Source: CAZNFR01 sp964572225
GTDB lineage: Bacteria > Bacteroidota > Bacteroidia > Bacteroidales > GCA-2748055
Assembly: GCA_964572225.1 (NCBI GenBank)
Contig: CAZNFR010000034.1
Span: 1-33,245, forward strand
DNA: 33,245 bases
Direction of reading: 5' to 3'
In this document: positions 1 through 7,754 of the stretch, one piece after another
How positions within the stretch are numbered: position 1 is the first letter of the stretch
How the letters are laid out: each line of letters opens with the position of its first letter
The notes under the pieces: generated by a model
What the model was told of the DNA's origin: nothing
Databases searched by the model: none
The model's input: only the letters and a program-made list of their open reading frames with translations
Program-made: the position numbers and the translations under genes

Positions 1-81
1 CTAAACCCCTAAACCCCTAAACCCCTAAACCCCTAAACCCCTAAACCCCTAAACCTCTAAACTCCTAAACCCCTAAACCCT
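1..81. repeat. Tandem array of octamer TAAACCCC
   Basis: Ten consecutive 8-bp units run from base 2 to base 81. Six are perfect TAAACCCC (2-49), two are variants (TAAACCTC at 50, TAAACTCC at 58), one is perfect (66), and the last reads TAAACCCT. The array starts at the window edge, so its true length is unknown. It lies immediately downstream of the minus-strand K+ channel stop codon (82-84). Read on that strand the unit is GGGGTTTA, so a read-through transcript would carry runs of four G. The degenerate units sit at the gene-proximal side. It resembles telomere repeats in composition only. Confidence 0.95.
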
Positions 82-1053
82 TTATCCCGAGAAATCTCCG
101 ATGATGATCTTCTTCAACCTGTCGACCTGTCGTATGGTTCCCAGGACAAAGAGCTTATCGTGGGGGGTGAGGATGATCTCAGGAAGAGGATTGATCAGAA
201 ACGAATTGTCCTCCCGCTTCATCCCAATGATATTAGCCCCGCTCTCATTGCGGATATCCAGTTCACGTATGGATTTGCCGGCAAAACAGGAAGCAAGATT
301 CTCACAGCTTATCTCTTCAAGGGCCACATTTTCCGCACTCTGAAGCATCACGTATTCGAGAAACTCAACCACATCCGGCTGGGCAACCAGTTTCGCCATT
401 CTTTGTCCGCCAATCTTATCCGGCATGATCACATTGGTGGCTCCGGCCCTTTTTAACTTTATATCGGAATGGTCCTTAGATGCCCTGCTGATAATGACCA
501 TGCCGGGATTGATCTCCCTGGCACTAAGTACAACAAACAGATTATCGGCATCTACGGGAAGGGCCGAAATCAGAGCCCTGGCCGATTTTAAATTGGACTG
601 CATCAGAATCTCCTCCGAAGTCGCATCGCCTTCAAGGTACAGAATATCCGACTGCCGCAACTCTTCCACTTTTTCAGGATCCTTTTCAATAACAAGAATG
701 GGTACCTTGTGATCCTTGAGCTCACTGGCAGATTGCTGACCATTTCGGCCATACCCGCAGATCACCACGTGTCCCGATAGTTTATCAATCTTTCGTTTCA
801 CTTTATTATCCCTGTAGTAATTACTGAATACACCATCAATAAGATACCGGCCGAAAGCCGTTGCAACATAAGCAAAGATACCAAAACTAAAAATAATTAT
901 CAGGGCTGTGAACCACATTCCCTGACTGTCGAGCTCATGAACCTCCTTGAATCCCACCGTGGCGATGGTTATGACCGTCATGAAAAATGCCTCGGTGAAG
1001 GTAAAATCCAACAGCATGTACCCGGACACCCCGATAAAGATGATCAGCAGCAA
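82..1053 (-). CDS. Potassium channel with RCK (TrkA-N/TrkA-C) domain, 5' end frameshifted
   Basis: This is a two-helix K+ channel subunit fused to a cytoplasmic RCK gating domain, which in this family senses nucleotides or ions. The readable frame starts at a TTG (1051-1053). It shows the end of the first membrane helix, a pore loop with filter TVGF at residues 32-35, a second helix (about 46-68), a Rossmann domain with GYGRNG, and a TrkA-C-like C-terminus. The filter ends in FKE rather than the usual YGD. A TTG start inside the first helix is implausible. In another frame an ATG at 1104-1106 leads into a perfect start of that helix, but an 8-bp tandem duplication at 1051-1070 throws it out of frame. 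The gene overlaps the end of the DUF2851 gene and is probably cotranscribed with it. It is either truly broken, phase-variable, or hit by an assembly error. Confidence 0.85.
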   Translation of the reverse strand: MLLIIFIGVSGYMLLDFTFTEAFFMTVITIATVGFKEVHELDSQGMWFTALIIIFSFGIFAYVATAFGRYLIDGVFSNYYRDNKVKRKIDKLSGHVVICGYGRNGQQSASELKDHKVPILVIEKDPEKVEELRQSDILYLEGDATSEEILMQSNLKSARALISALPVDADNLFVVLSAREINPGMVIISRASKDHSDIKLKRAGATNVIMPDKIGGQRMAKLVAQPDVVEFLEYVMLQSAENVALEEISCENLASCFAGKSIRELDIRNESGANIIGMKREDNSFLINPLPEIILTPHDKLFVLGTIRQVDRLKKIIIGDFSG

Positions 1054-1106
1054 AAGGGCAAAAGGGCAAATGCGATGTAAGCAGTATTAACGGTCCTCCT
1101 CTTCAT
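1044..1106 (-). pseudogene. Out-of-frame 5' piece of the K+ channel gene
   Basis: A 21-codon frame from the ATG at 1104-1106 encodes MKRRTVNTAYIAFALL, then runs into PFCC and a TGA at 1044-1046. The first part is a typical basic N-terminus followed by the start of a hydrophobic helix. Removing one CAAAAGGG unit (1051-1058 or 1059-1066) fuses it in frame to LLLIIFIGVSGY of the channel. The ATG overlaps the upstream DUF2851 gene by 20 nt, which is common for coupled genes. The TGA lies 7 nt past the TTG used by the downstream frame, so termination-reinitiation is possible in principle. I infer this to be the native start of the channel. Confidence 0.75.
1051..1070. repeat. 8-bp tandem duplication, 2.5 copies of CAAAAGGG
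   Basis: The sequence reads CAAAAGGG CAAAAGGG CAAA on the plus strand. Eight is not a multiple of three, so a gain or loss of one unit shifts the frame of the overlapping K+ channel gene. With one full unit fewer, the channel reads continuously from the ATG at 1106 to the stop at 82. With the copy number shown it does not. Confidence 0.9.
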
Positions 1107-2376
1107 TCAGTTTTAAAAGTAACTTTTGTCCCACCATGCATTGCAGACAAGCCTGCCTTCTGCAATACCGGGTCTCAAGTTGAATCAATGCCTGCGAATC
1201 AAAGGCATTTTCAGCAGATATCCCAAATTTATTCCAATTTTTTATAATTTCATTATTTTCCGGAGGAAGTTGCTCCAGAACAGAGATTCCAAAATCGATG
1301 GAACGTTCCGAATCCCGCTTTCTTCCATAGCTCAGAAGTACAGGAACAACCGCATTGATAATGATAAGATCAAGGGTCTGCCGGCCGGGTCGGGCGCTGC
1401 ACCTCTCACCCTTCCTCCCATAAAGGAAATGATAGATCCAGTAGTTCTCCAATCCCTTTTCGAATGCAATCCTCAGATCTTTCAGACTTCTGAATTCCAA
1501 TAATCTGCCAAAAAGAGGGAAACTGCCCGCAATCAAATTGGCAAATTGTGCAATCCTTACGGTGGGGAAACCCGGCGGCCTGGATCGCATAAATTTCCAA
1601 AGGTGCCTGCTGGTTAACGTCCCCGGCAGAGTAGATTTGATTGAGCGGTATTCACGCTGAAGAGATGCATAGTATTCATCATCGGAGAGCAATTCGTCCA
1701 GAAACCCGGCCTGTCCATAGAAAATGGCGTTGAGAGTATTCCTGTTGTTCCGGTATTTCATTACGGTTTTCAGGGGAACCGACCTTGCCAGCAAACGAAA
1801 GGGTTCCCGGTTGAGCTTCATTCCAAAAGCCGAGGCAATCATAATATAAAGGGTCTCCTCCCAGTCATTCCGGTTCTCCGACAGAAGGTCGGCTATCTCC
1901 CCGGTTTTCCGCTCTATCCTCTCCATGCCCAGCTTCCCGTACCAATCTCTTAAGTATACCTTCCCCAGCTTTGAAAAATACGGATAACACTCCCTTTCCC
2001 GGGTCCTGAGTATCAGCCGGTCGTAGTTCCTGAGTAATGCCGGATTAAAATTGATGCGGATAAAGGGGATCTCATTCCCGCTGGCTCGATTTACCTCCGC
2101 ATCGATATCGTAAACCGCATGAAGAATAACCGAGTCATAGGCCGGATCCTCCTGATGCCTGTGCCGGTACCAGTCGGAAGCCCTGATATGAATTTCCACA
2201 TTGCCCACCCAGAGGGTAGGTCCTATCTTCACCCTTGCATTGGAAAAATCGGGGCCCGAGCTGTGGTTGTGAATACCCGGATCGATAATCTCCACCCTTT
2301 GGTTACGGTACCAGAGATAATCCGGACAGATAAGCCGGTTTTTCCAGACGAAATGCAGAAAATCTTCCTTTGGCAT
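1087..2376 (-). CDS. DUF2851 family protein
   Basis: The 429-aa product matches the DUF2851 family, which is common in Bacteroidota and has no established function. No signal peptide or membrane helix is visible, so it is probably cytoplasmic. The best-marked part is residues 36-90: HNHSSGPDF, then WVGNVEIHIRASDW, then RHRHQEDPAYD and LHAVYD. This is a cluster of His, Asp and Glu (D43, E61, H63, D68, H72, H74, D81, H86) that looks like a metal-dependent active site. The C-terminus carries a Cys-rich patch (YCRRQACLQC). The stop overlaps the inferred native start of the K+ channel gene by 20 nt, and pyrF lies 53 nt upstream. The ATG at 2376 matches the family start (MPKEDFLHFVWK). Confidence 0.85.
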   Translation of the reverse strand: MPKEDFLHFVWKNRLICPDYLWYRNQRVEIIDPGIHNHSSGPDFSNARVKIGPTLWVGNVEIHIRASDWYRHRHQEDPAYDSVILHAVYDIDAEVNRASGNEIPFIRINFNPALLRNYDRLILRTRERECYPYFSKLGKVYLRDWYGKLGMERIERKTGEIADLLSENRNDWEETLYIMIASAFGMKLNREPFRLLARSVPLKTVMKYRNNRNTLNAIFYGQAGFLDELLSDDEYYASLQREYRSIKSTLPGTLTSRHLWKFMRSRPPGFPTVRIAQFANLIAGSFPLFGRLLEFRSLKDLRIAFEKGLENYWIYHFLYGRKGERCSARPGRQTLDLIIINAVVPVLLSYGRKRDSERSIDFGISVLEQLPPENNEIIKNWNKFGISAENAFDSQALIQLETRYCRRQACLQCMVGQKLLLKLNEEEDR

Positions 2377-2429
2377 AGATAAGCGTGTTTGTTTATCCTT
2401 TTATGCCAAAAACTGCGATTTCTCGTATA

Positions 2430-3263
2430 TTAAATGATCTTTTTTTTCTTCAGAATGGCCGTCATTTCCTCTTTTAGCCTCACGGCCTGATTTCGGGCAA
2501 CTTCATCAAAACGGTTGGTTCCGTCGGCATAAATGATCGACCGGCTGGCATTCACGAGGAGTCCGCACTTCTTGTTCATGGCTACATCCGACAATTCCTG
2601 CAGATCCCCTCCCTGTGCACCTACTCCCGGAACCAGCAGAAAATGATCGGGCACAATCTTCCTCACCTTCTTCATCCAGGCAGACTGAGTGGCCCCAACT
2701 ACAAACATCATGTTTTCCGGTGTACCCCACTCCCTGGCCATGTCAAGGACATGCTCAAACAGCAGTTTCTTTCCCTTTACCATAACCTGCAACTGAAAAT
2801 CTGCCGCACCCGGATTTGAAGTCAGCCCCAGCAAAATCACCCACTTTTCATCGTACTGGAGAAAAGGCTTTATGCTGTCTTCACCCATGTAGGGTGCCAC
2901 GGTAATCGCATCAAAACCCATATTATTGAAAAAAGCTGAAGCATATTTCCGCGAAGTATTCCCAATATCCCCCCTCTTGGCATCGGCAATCAGAAAAATC
3001 TCCGGATGCTGCTTCTTACAATACTCAACCGTCATTTCAAGACTCATCCACCCTGCAGTTCCCAGACTTTCGTAAAAAGCCAGGTTGGGCTTGTAAGCCA
3101 CCGCCAGATCTGCCGTTGCATCAATAATCCTCTTGTTAAACTCAAACAAAGGATACTCAAAATCCAGCAGAAATTTCGGAATTCGGTTGAAATCAGAATC
3201 CAGCCCCACACAAAGGTAGCTCTCCTTTGTAACGATCTGGTTATATATATTTTCTAGTGTCAT
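2430..3263 (-). CDS. pyrF: Orotidine 5'-phosphate decarboxylase (type 2)
   Basis: The enzyme converts orotidine 5'-phosphate to UMP, the last step of de novo pyrimidine synthesis in the cytoplasm. The 277-aa length fits the longer type 2 subfamily. Visible motifs are LCVGLDSD near the N-terminus, AYKPNLAFYE with K58, the catalytic DAKRGD at residues 94-99, TVAPYMGEDS, VPGVGAQGGD and the phosphate-binding NASRSIIYA. The ATG lies 1 nt after the prfA stop, so translation is probably coupled. The purM-prfA-pyrF order is a recurring one in Bacteroidota. The protein ends in a lysine-rich KKKKII tail. Confidence 0.97.
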   Translation of the reverse strand: MTLENIYNQIVTKESYLCVGLDSDFNRIPKFLLDFEYPLFEFNKRIIDATADLAVAYKPNLAFYESLGTAGWMSLEMTVEYCKKQHPEIFLIADAKRGDIGNTSRKYASAFFNNMGFDAITVAPYMGEDSIKPFLQYDEKWVILLGLTSNPGAADFQLQVMVKGKKLLFEHVLDMAREWGTPENMMFVVGATQSAWMKKVRKIVPDHFLLVPGVGAQGGDLQELSDVAMNKKCGLLVNASRSIIYADGTNRFDEVARNQAVRLKEEMTAILKKKKII

Positions 3264-3264
3264 C

Positions 3265-4350
3265 TTATTCTATGCCGCTCTCTTTAAGCCTCTCCGCGTT
3301 CTCTGCCAGTTTCAGCTTTTCAAGTACCTCTTCCAGATTGCCGTCGAGAGTGGATTGAAGATTGTACAAGGTCAGATTTATCCTGTGATCCGTTACCCTT
3401 CCCTGTGGATAATTGTATGTCCGTATTTTGGCTGAACGGTCCCCCGAAGAAACCATGGTCTTCCTCTTTGAAGCAATGGCATCCATTCTTTTCTGGTACT
3501 CAATGTTGTAAATTCGGGTTTTCAACTCTTTCATCGCCTTATCCAGGTTCTTTAACTGCGATTTTTCATCCTGGCAGGTAACCACAATCCCGGTAGGAAT
3601 ATGGGTTAATCGTATGGCTGAATATGTGGTGTTTACCGATTGTCCCCCAGGACCGCTGGAACAATAGGTATCCTTACGTATATCGCTTTCTTTCAGTTCG
3701 ATATCAAACTCATCCGCCTCCGGAAGAACCGCCACCGTGGCAGCCGAGGTGTGAACCCTCCCCTGTGTTTCGGTCTGCGGTACCCTCTGAACCCGGTGAA
3801 CACCCGACTCATACTTCATGGTTCCGTAAACCTCCTCCCCGGTAACATTCATGATTATTTCCTTGAATCCTCCCACCGTCCCTTCCGTGGAACTGGTCAC
3901 CTCAAACTTCCACTTTCGGGTCTCAAAATATTTGGTGTACATGCGGAAAAGATCTCCCGCGAAAATACTGGCCTCATCGCCTCCGGTACCAGCCCTGATC
4001 TCAACCACCGCATTCTTTTCATCCTCCGGGTCTTCCGGCAAAAGAAGCATTTTAATCCTTTCTTCCAGCGGACCAATCTTTTCGTTAAGCTCATCCAGCT
4101 CAGCCTTGGCCATTACCCGCATTTCTTCATCTTTTTCCACATTCAGAATTTCGCGAGCCGAATCAATGTTGCTGATGATATTTTTGTATTGGTCGTAACT
4201 CTCGATCAGGGGCTCAAGATTTTTGTATTCCTTGTTCAGCCTCACATACCTGTCCATATTGGATATAACCTGCGGATCGGAAATCAGTTGCTGAACTTCC
4301 TCAAACCGGGTTTTTACTCCTTCCAGTTTTTCCAGTATCAAATTCGCCAT
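3265..4350 (-). CDS. prfA: Peptide chain release factor 1
   Basis: RF1 reads UAA and UAG stop codons in the ribosomal A site and triggers peptide release. The 361-aa length is normal. The catalytic loop SSGPGGQSVNT places GGQ at residues 235-237. The stop-codon reading tripeptide is PQT at 191-193, in RVQRVPQTETQGRVHTSA, which identifies RF1 rather than RF2. The acidic motif GTGGDEASIFAGDL is also present (121-134). The gene sits 44 nt downstream of purM and abuts pyrF. A TAACTTTG element in the purM-prfA gap could give it a promoter of its own. Confidence 0.98.
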   Translation of the reverse strand: MANLILEKLEGVKTRFEEVQQLISDPQVISNMDRYVRLNKEYKNLEPLIESYDQYKNIISNIDSAREILNVEKDEEMRVMAKAELDELNEKIGPLEERIKMLLLPEDPEDEKNAVVEIRAGTGGDEASIFAGDLFRMYTKYFETRKWKFEVTSSTEGTVGGFKEIIMNVTGEEVYGTMKYESGVHRVQRVPQTETQGRVHTSAATVAVLPEADEFDIELKESDIRKDTYCSSGPGGQSVNTTYSAIRLTHIPTGIVVTCQDEKSQLKNLDKAMKELKTRIYNIEYQKRMDAIASKRKTMVSSGDRSAKIRTYNYPQGRVTDHRINLTLYNLQSTLDGNLEEVLEKLKLAENAERLKESGIE

Positions 4351-4373
4351 TCAGATGCTAATTTTTAAGCCAA

Positions 4374-4381
4374 CAAAGTTA
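4374..4381 (-). promoter_or_regulatory. Possible -7 element (TAACTTTG) upstream of prfA
   Basis: The minus strand reads TAACTTTG, matching the Bacteroidota -7 consensus TAnnTTTG, 23 nt before the prfA ATG. I see no TTG at the usual -33 spacing, so support is from the -7 box only. Confidence 0.4.
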
Positions 4382-4394
4382 CAAATAAATATTC

Positions 4395-5558
4395 TTAATA
4401 CTGAAAGCTTCCGTGCTCACTTTTAATGGTAAGAGACCGGGTGTCCGATTCGGCACAGTAGCCAATCACCCTGGCTTCCACACCCAATGATTCGGAAATA
4501 TCGATTACCGATTGAGCCACAGTTCCGGGAAGATAAAGCTCAAAACGATGGCCCATATTGAAGACTTCATACATCTCCTTCCAGTGGGTGGCCGACTCAC
4601 GCTGGATAAGTCTGAATAAAGGAGGGGTTGGAAACAAATTATCCTTAACCACCGATATCCGGTCCGTGAAATGAAGAACCTTGGTCTGAGCTCCTCCCGA
4701 ACAATGAATCATTCCGTGGATGTGCTCCCTGTGCTCCTTTAGCACCCGGTTGATCACCGGTGCGTAAGTCCGCGTTGGGGAAAGAACAAGTCTCCCGGCA
4801 TCCAGACCCGTGCCCTCAACCGGATCGGTAAGCTTCATGGAACCGCTGTATACCAGGTCCTCCGGAACGGCATTATCAAAGGTTTCGGGATATTTATCAC
4901 CAAGATAGGAAGCAAAAACGTCGTGCCGTGCAGAAGTAAGTCCGTTACTGCCCATTCCACCGTTATACTCATCTTCGTAGTTTGCCTTTCCAAAAGAAGA
5001 CAGACCTACGATTACATCTCCGGGTTGGATGCGATTCTCAATAATGTCTTTCCGCCCGATTTTTGCCGTAACCGTCGAGTCGACTATCACCGTGCGGACA
5101 AGATCGCCCACATCGGCAGTCTCTCCCCCGGTAAGAATAATTCTTACTCCCAGATCCCGCATCTTTTCGATGAACTCCTCCGTGCCTTCAATGATCGCAG
5201 TGATTACCTCGCCCGGGATAAGATTTTTGTTTCGTCCTATGGTCGATGAAAGAAGAATATTGTCTGTGATCCCCACACACAACAGGTCGTCGGTATTCAT
5301 CACGATGGCATCCTGGGCTATCCCTTTCCAGACGGAAATATCCCCGGTTTCCTTCCAATAGGCATAAGCAAGGGAAGACTTGGTGCCCGCTCCGTCGGCA
5401 TGCATAACCAGACAGCTCTCCTCATCACCGGTAAGAATATCGGGAATAACCTTGCAAAAAGCATTGGGGAATAAACCCTTGTCAACCTTCTTAATGGCTT
5501 TGTGTACATCTTCTTTACGGGAAGAAACTCCCCTTCGGAGGTATCTTGAGTCAGACAT
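4395..5558 (-). CDS. purM: Phosphoribosylformylglycinamidine cyclo-ligase
   Basis: PurM (AIR synthetase) closes the imidazole ring of 5-aminoimidazole ribonucleotide using ATP in purine synthesis. The N-terminal YLRRGVSSRKEDVHKAIKK, the glycine-rich VMHADGAGTKSS (residues about 51-62), the DDLLCVG segment, the ILTGGETADVGD motif and the later CSGGAQTK are typical of PurM/PurL-type ATP-dependent enzymes. At 387 aa it is somewhat longer than the roughly 345-aa E. coli enzyme, as is common for this Bacteroidota form. It leads the purM-prfA-pyrF cluster, linking purine synthesis, translation and pyrimidine synthesis genes. A TACCTTTG promoter element lies 10 nt before the ATG, between this gene and the upstream envelope protein. 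Confidence 0.93.
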   Translation of the reverse strand: MSDSRYLRRGVSSRKEDVHKAIKKVDKGLFPNAFCKVIPDILTGDEESCLVMHADGAGTKSSLAYAYWKETGDISVWKGIAQDAIVMNTDDLLCVGITDNILLSSTIGRNKNLIPGEVITAIIEGTEEFIEKMRDLGVRIILTGGETADVGDLVRTVIVDSTVTAKIGRKDIIENRIQPGDVIVGLSSFGKANYEDEYNGGMGSNGLTSARHDVFASYLGDKYPETFDNAVPEDLVYSGSMKLTDPVEGTGLDAGRLVLSPTRTYAPVINRVLKEHREHIHGMIHCSGGAQTKVLHFTDRISVVKDNLFPTPPLFRLIQRESATHWKEMYEVFNMGHRFELYLPGTVAQSVIDISESLGVEARVIGYCAESDTRSLTIKSEHGSFQY

Positions 5559-5568
5559 CTTTTTTGTG

Positions 5569-5576
5569 CAAAGGTA
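5569..5576 (-). promoter_or_regulatory. Possible -7 element (TACCTTTG) for purM
   Basis: The minus strand reads TACCTTTG, fitting TAnnTTTG, 10 nt before the purM ATG and after the stop of the upstream gene at 5591. It would make purM-prfA-pyrF independent of the envelope protein gene. The leader would be only a few nucleotides. No clear -33 TTG is visible. Confidence 0.5.
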
Positions 5577-5590
5577 GGGATTTTTTCGCG

Positions 5591-7588
5591 CTAGTCCCGC
5601 GGAATATAATCCGTCCTCAACACCCTGAACTCTGTCCGGCGGTTCACCTGATGCGCCTGCTCCTGCTGGTCGGCCGGAAGGGAATTGATAAACTCTTCCG
5701 TAAGCTCCTGACCCACATTCAGGAATTCATACTGCTCTGCGGTATTCTCATCCACCACCTTGGGAACGGATTCCCCGTAACCTTTGGCCTGAAGCCGGTC
5801 GGAGGCAATGCCCTTCGAGATCAGGTAATCCACAACCGATTGCGCCCTCCTCTGAGAAAGCAGATCGTTATCCTGTGCAGACCCCCTGGAGTCGGTATGC
5901 GACATAAGCTCAATGGTGATATTGGGATTATTATCCCTGAGAGTCTCCACCAGATTGTCTAGCGAAACCATAGACTCCGGTCTGAGGTCCCATTTGGCAA
6001 AATCATAGAATATATTGGGAAGCTCTATTACCTGGTCTACCGGCGAAAGATAAATCACCGTGCTAAAGTCTGTGGATTGCTCCAGTCCCTTGGTCGTCTC
6101 CCTCTCTTTTCCATTCAGGAATCCATCGCTGGAGGCAATGAACACATAATCCGTCGAAGGTTTCAGCATAAAGCGGAAACTTCCGTCGTCACCCGTCTCC
6201 GCTTCCAGGGTTAACCCGTCACTACCAATGGATTTTATCGTGGCTGAAGGGATTAGCTGATCAGTTTTTTCATTTCTTACCTCACCCACAATGTTGAATT
6301 TCAAAGGAGGAAGGTAGAAGGAGTAAATCTCATCGTTAGCTCTTCCTTTACGTGAACTGGAGAAAAATCCTCGTTCCGCATCGCTTTCAAAAGTGATCCC
6401 AAAATCATCCAGGGGAGTATTGATCGGCGGCCTCATGTTTTCAACCACCCAACGGTCGTTATCCGATTTGGTGGCCTTAAAAATATCGAGTCCGCCAAGA
6501 CCAATATGACTGTCTGAACTGAAATATAAGGTTCCGTCGTAATGCACATAGGGAAACATCTCATCCCCGGGGGTATTGATATCCTGACCCATATTTTCCG
6601 GTTCACTCCACTGGTCCCCTTCATTGGCCCGGGTTACCATCCAAAGATCCTTGCCCCCCGCCGATCCGGCCATGTCCGAAACAAAGTAGAGGGTAAAATT
6701 GTCGGGAGAAATAGCAGGGTGGGCAACCACCAGACTGTCTTCAGCCAGGGCCAGCTTTTCCGGCGGACCCCAGAAGGCACCCGACCGTTTCGAGAAAAAG
6801 ATCTGGCAACCGAGTTGCTCATTTTTTCCCTTCGGACAACGGGTGAAATACAAAGTGCTGAAATCGTGCGAAATATTGGGAGTGCCATCGTCCGATTCTG
6901 AACTGAATTCCTCCTCCAGGGGAACCGGTGTGCTCCATTTGCCCTTTCTGTCCATCCGGCTCACAAAAATATCGGTAAAACTCTCACCCGTAGCACCGTG
7001 GGTCTCATTGCCCGTGGCATCCTCACGGGTGGAAGTGAAAAATACCGTGGCAAAATCATCCTCGGTATAGGCCGGACTAAAATCCCGTTCGCGGGAATTA
7101 AAATACCGCATCTCGTCCACCACATAACCGGTAGGGTTCTCTATCCACTCAACCGCTACCTGGCAGGATCGGATTCCGTTCTCAGCCCTGGGATCATCGG
7201 GTACCAGCTCCTGATATTTTTTAAACTGCTCAATCGCTTCATCATAATTCTCATTCATCATGAGCATCTCCCCAAATCTCAGATATATCATGGGATCCTG
7301 AAAATCGGCCCTGACAGCTTTCTTATACCAGACCTCCGCTTTCCGGGGATCCCGGATGATGCGGTAACACTCCGCAATCTTAAAAACAGTCTCATTCTTC
7401 TTGTTTTTATCGCGGATCTTGTTGTAGGCATTTTTGTATAAATCTATGGCCTCATAAAACTCACCCGCCTCGAAAGCCGCATTGGCCTTTGCATCCCTGT
7501 CCTTGCGCTGCGCATCGGCAGGCACTGCAATAATACTGATTATCAGAATAATAAGAAGGGAAATAATGCCCCTGTTTGATTCTCTCAT
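5591..7588 (-). CDS. PorE-like envelope protein: TPR, PD40 propeller, carboxypeptidase-regulatory and OmpA domains
   Basis: The 665-aa protein starts with a signal peptide (hydrophobic core LLIILIISII, likely cut after PADA). Then come TPR-type helices (about 30-140), five beta-propeller-like PD40 segments (about 165-420; for example TLYFVSDMAG, GTLYFSSDSH, GFFSSSRKG), a carboxypeptidase-regulatory-like domain (about 428-510, starting FNIVGEVRNEKT), and a C-terminal OmpA peptidoglycan-binding domain (about 520-660) with HTDSRG and LSQRRAQSV. This order and length match PorE of the Porphyromonas type IX secretion system and its many paralogues. Unlike PorE, described as a lipoprotein, no lipobox Cys is visible here. 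It probably anchors an outer-membrane assembly to the cell wall. A specific T9SS role is inference, since no other por genes are nearby. Confidence 0.85.
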   Translation of the reverse strand: MRESNRGIISLLIILIISIIAVPADAQRKDRDAKANAAFEAGEFYEAIDLYKNAYNKIRDKNKKNETVFKIAECYRIIRDPRKAEVWYKKAVRADFQDPMIYLRFGEMLMMNENYDEAIEQFKKYQELVPDDPRAENGIRSCQVAVEWIENPTGYVVDEMRYFNSRERDFSPAYTEDDFATVFFTSTREDATGNETHGATGESFTDIFVSRMDRKGKWSTPVPLEEEFSSESDDGTPNISHDFSTLYFTRCPKGKNEQLGCQIFFSKRSGAFWGPPEKLALAEDSLVVAHPAISPDNFTLYFVSDMAGSAGGKDLWMVTRANEGDQWSEPENMGQDINTPGDEMFPYVHYDGTLYFSSDSHIGLGGLDIFKATKSDNDRWVVENMRPPINTPLDDFGITFESDAERGFFSSSRKGRANDEIYSFYLPPLKFNIVGEVRNEKTDQLIPSATIKSIGSDGLTLEAETGDDGSFRFMLKPSTDYVFIASSDGFLNGKERETTKGLEQSTDFSTVIYLSPVDQVIELPNIFYDFAKWDLRPESMVSLDNLVETLRDNNPNITIELMSHTDSRGSAQDNDLLSQRRAQSVVDYLISKGIASDRLQAKGYGESVPKVVDENTAEQYEFLNVGQELTEEFINSLPADQQEQAHQVNRRTEFRVLRTDYIPRD

Positions 7589-7754
7589 GTTCTTCCTTTT
7601 TTAATTAACCCTTTCCGGGAAAATACATCCTTATAACGGTGTGTCAGACCGGTAAGTATACCTCCGGCCCACTTTTCTGCACGAAAAAATAATTCCGTTA
7701 AAATTACAGATTTTTGCTAATTAAAAAAACGCAGTTTTCGGTCAAAAAATCTGA

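Noticed and set aside
1..81. CRISPR array or a true telomere
   Set aside because: There are no spacers between units, and the unit is only 8 bp. Telomere repeats do not occur in circular bacterial chromosomes and a bacterial gene begins at once, so it is a simple tandem repeat.
3640..4368. Long plus-strand frame of 242 codons
   Set aside because: It is antisense to prfA, whose family match is unambiguous. The product is low in recognisable motifs and is a shadow.
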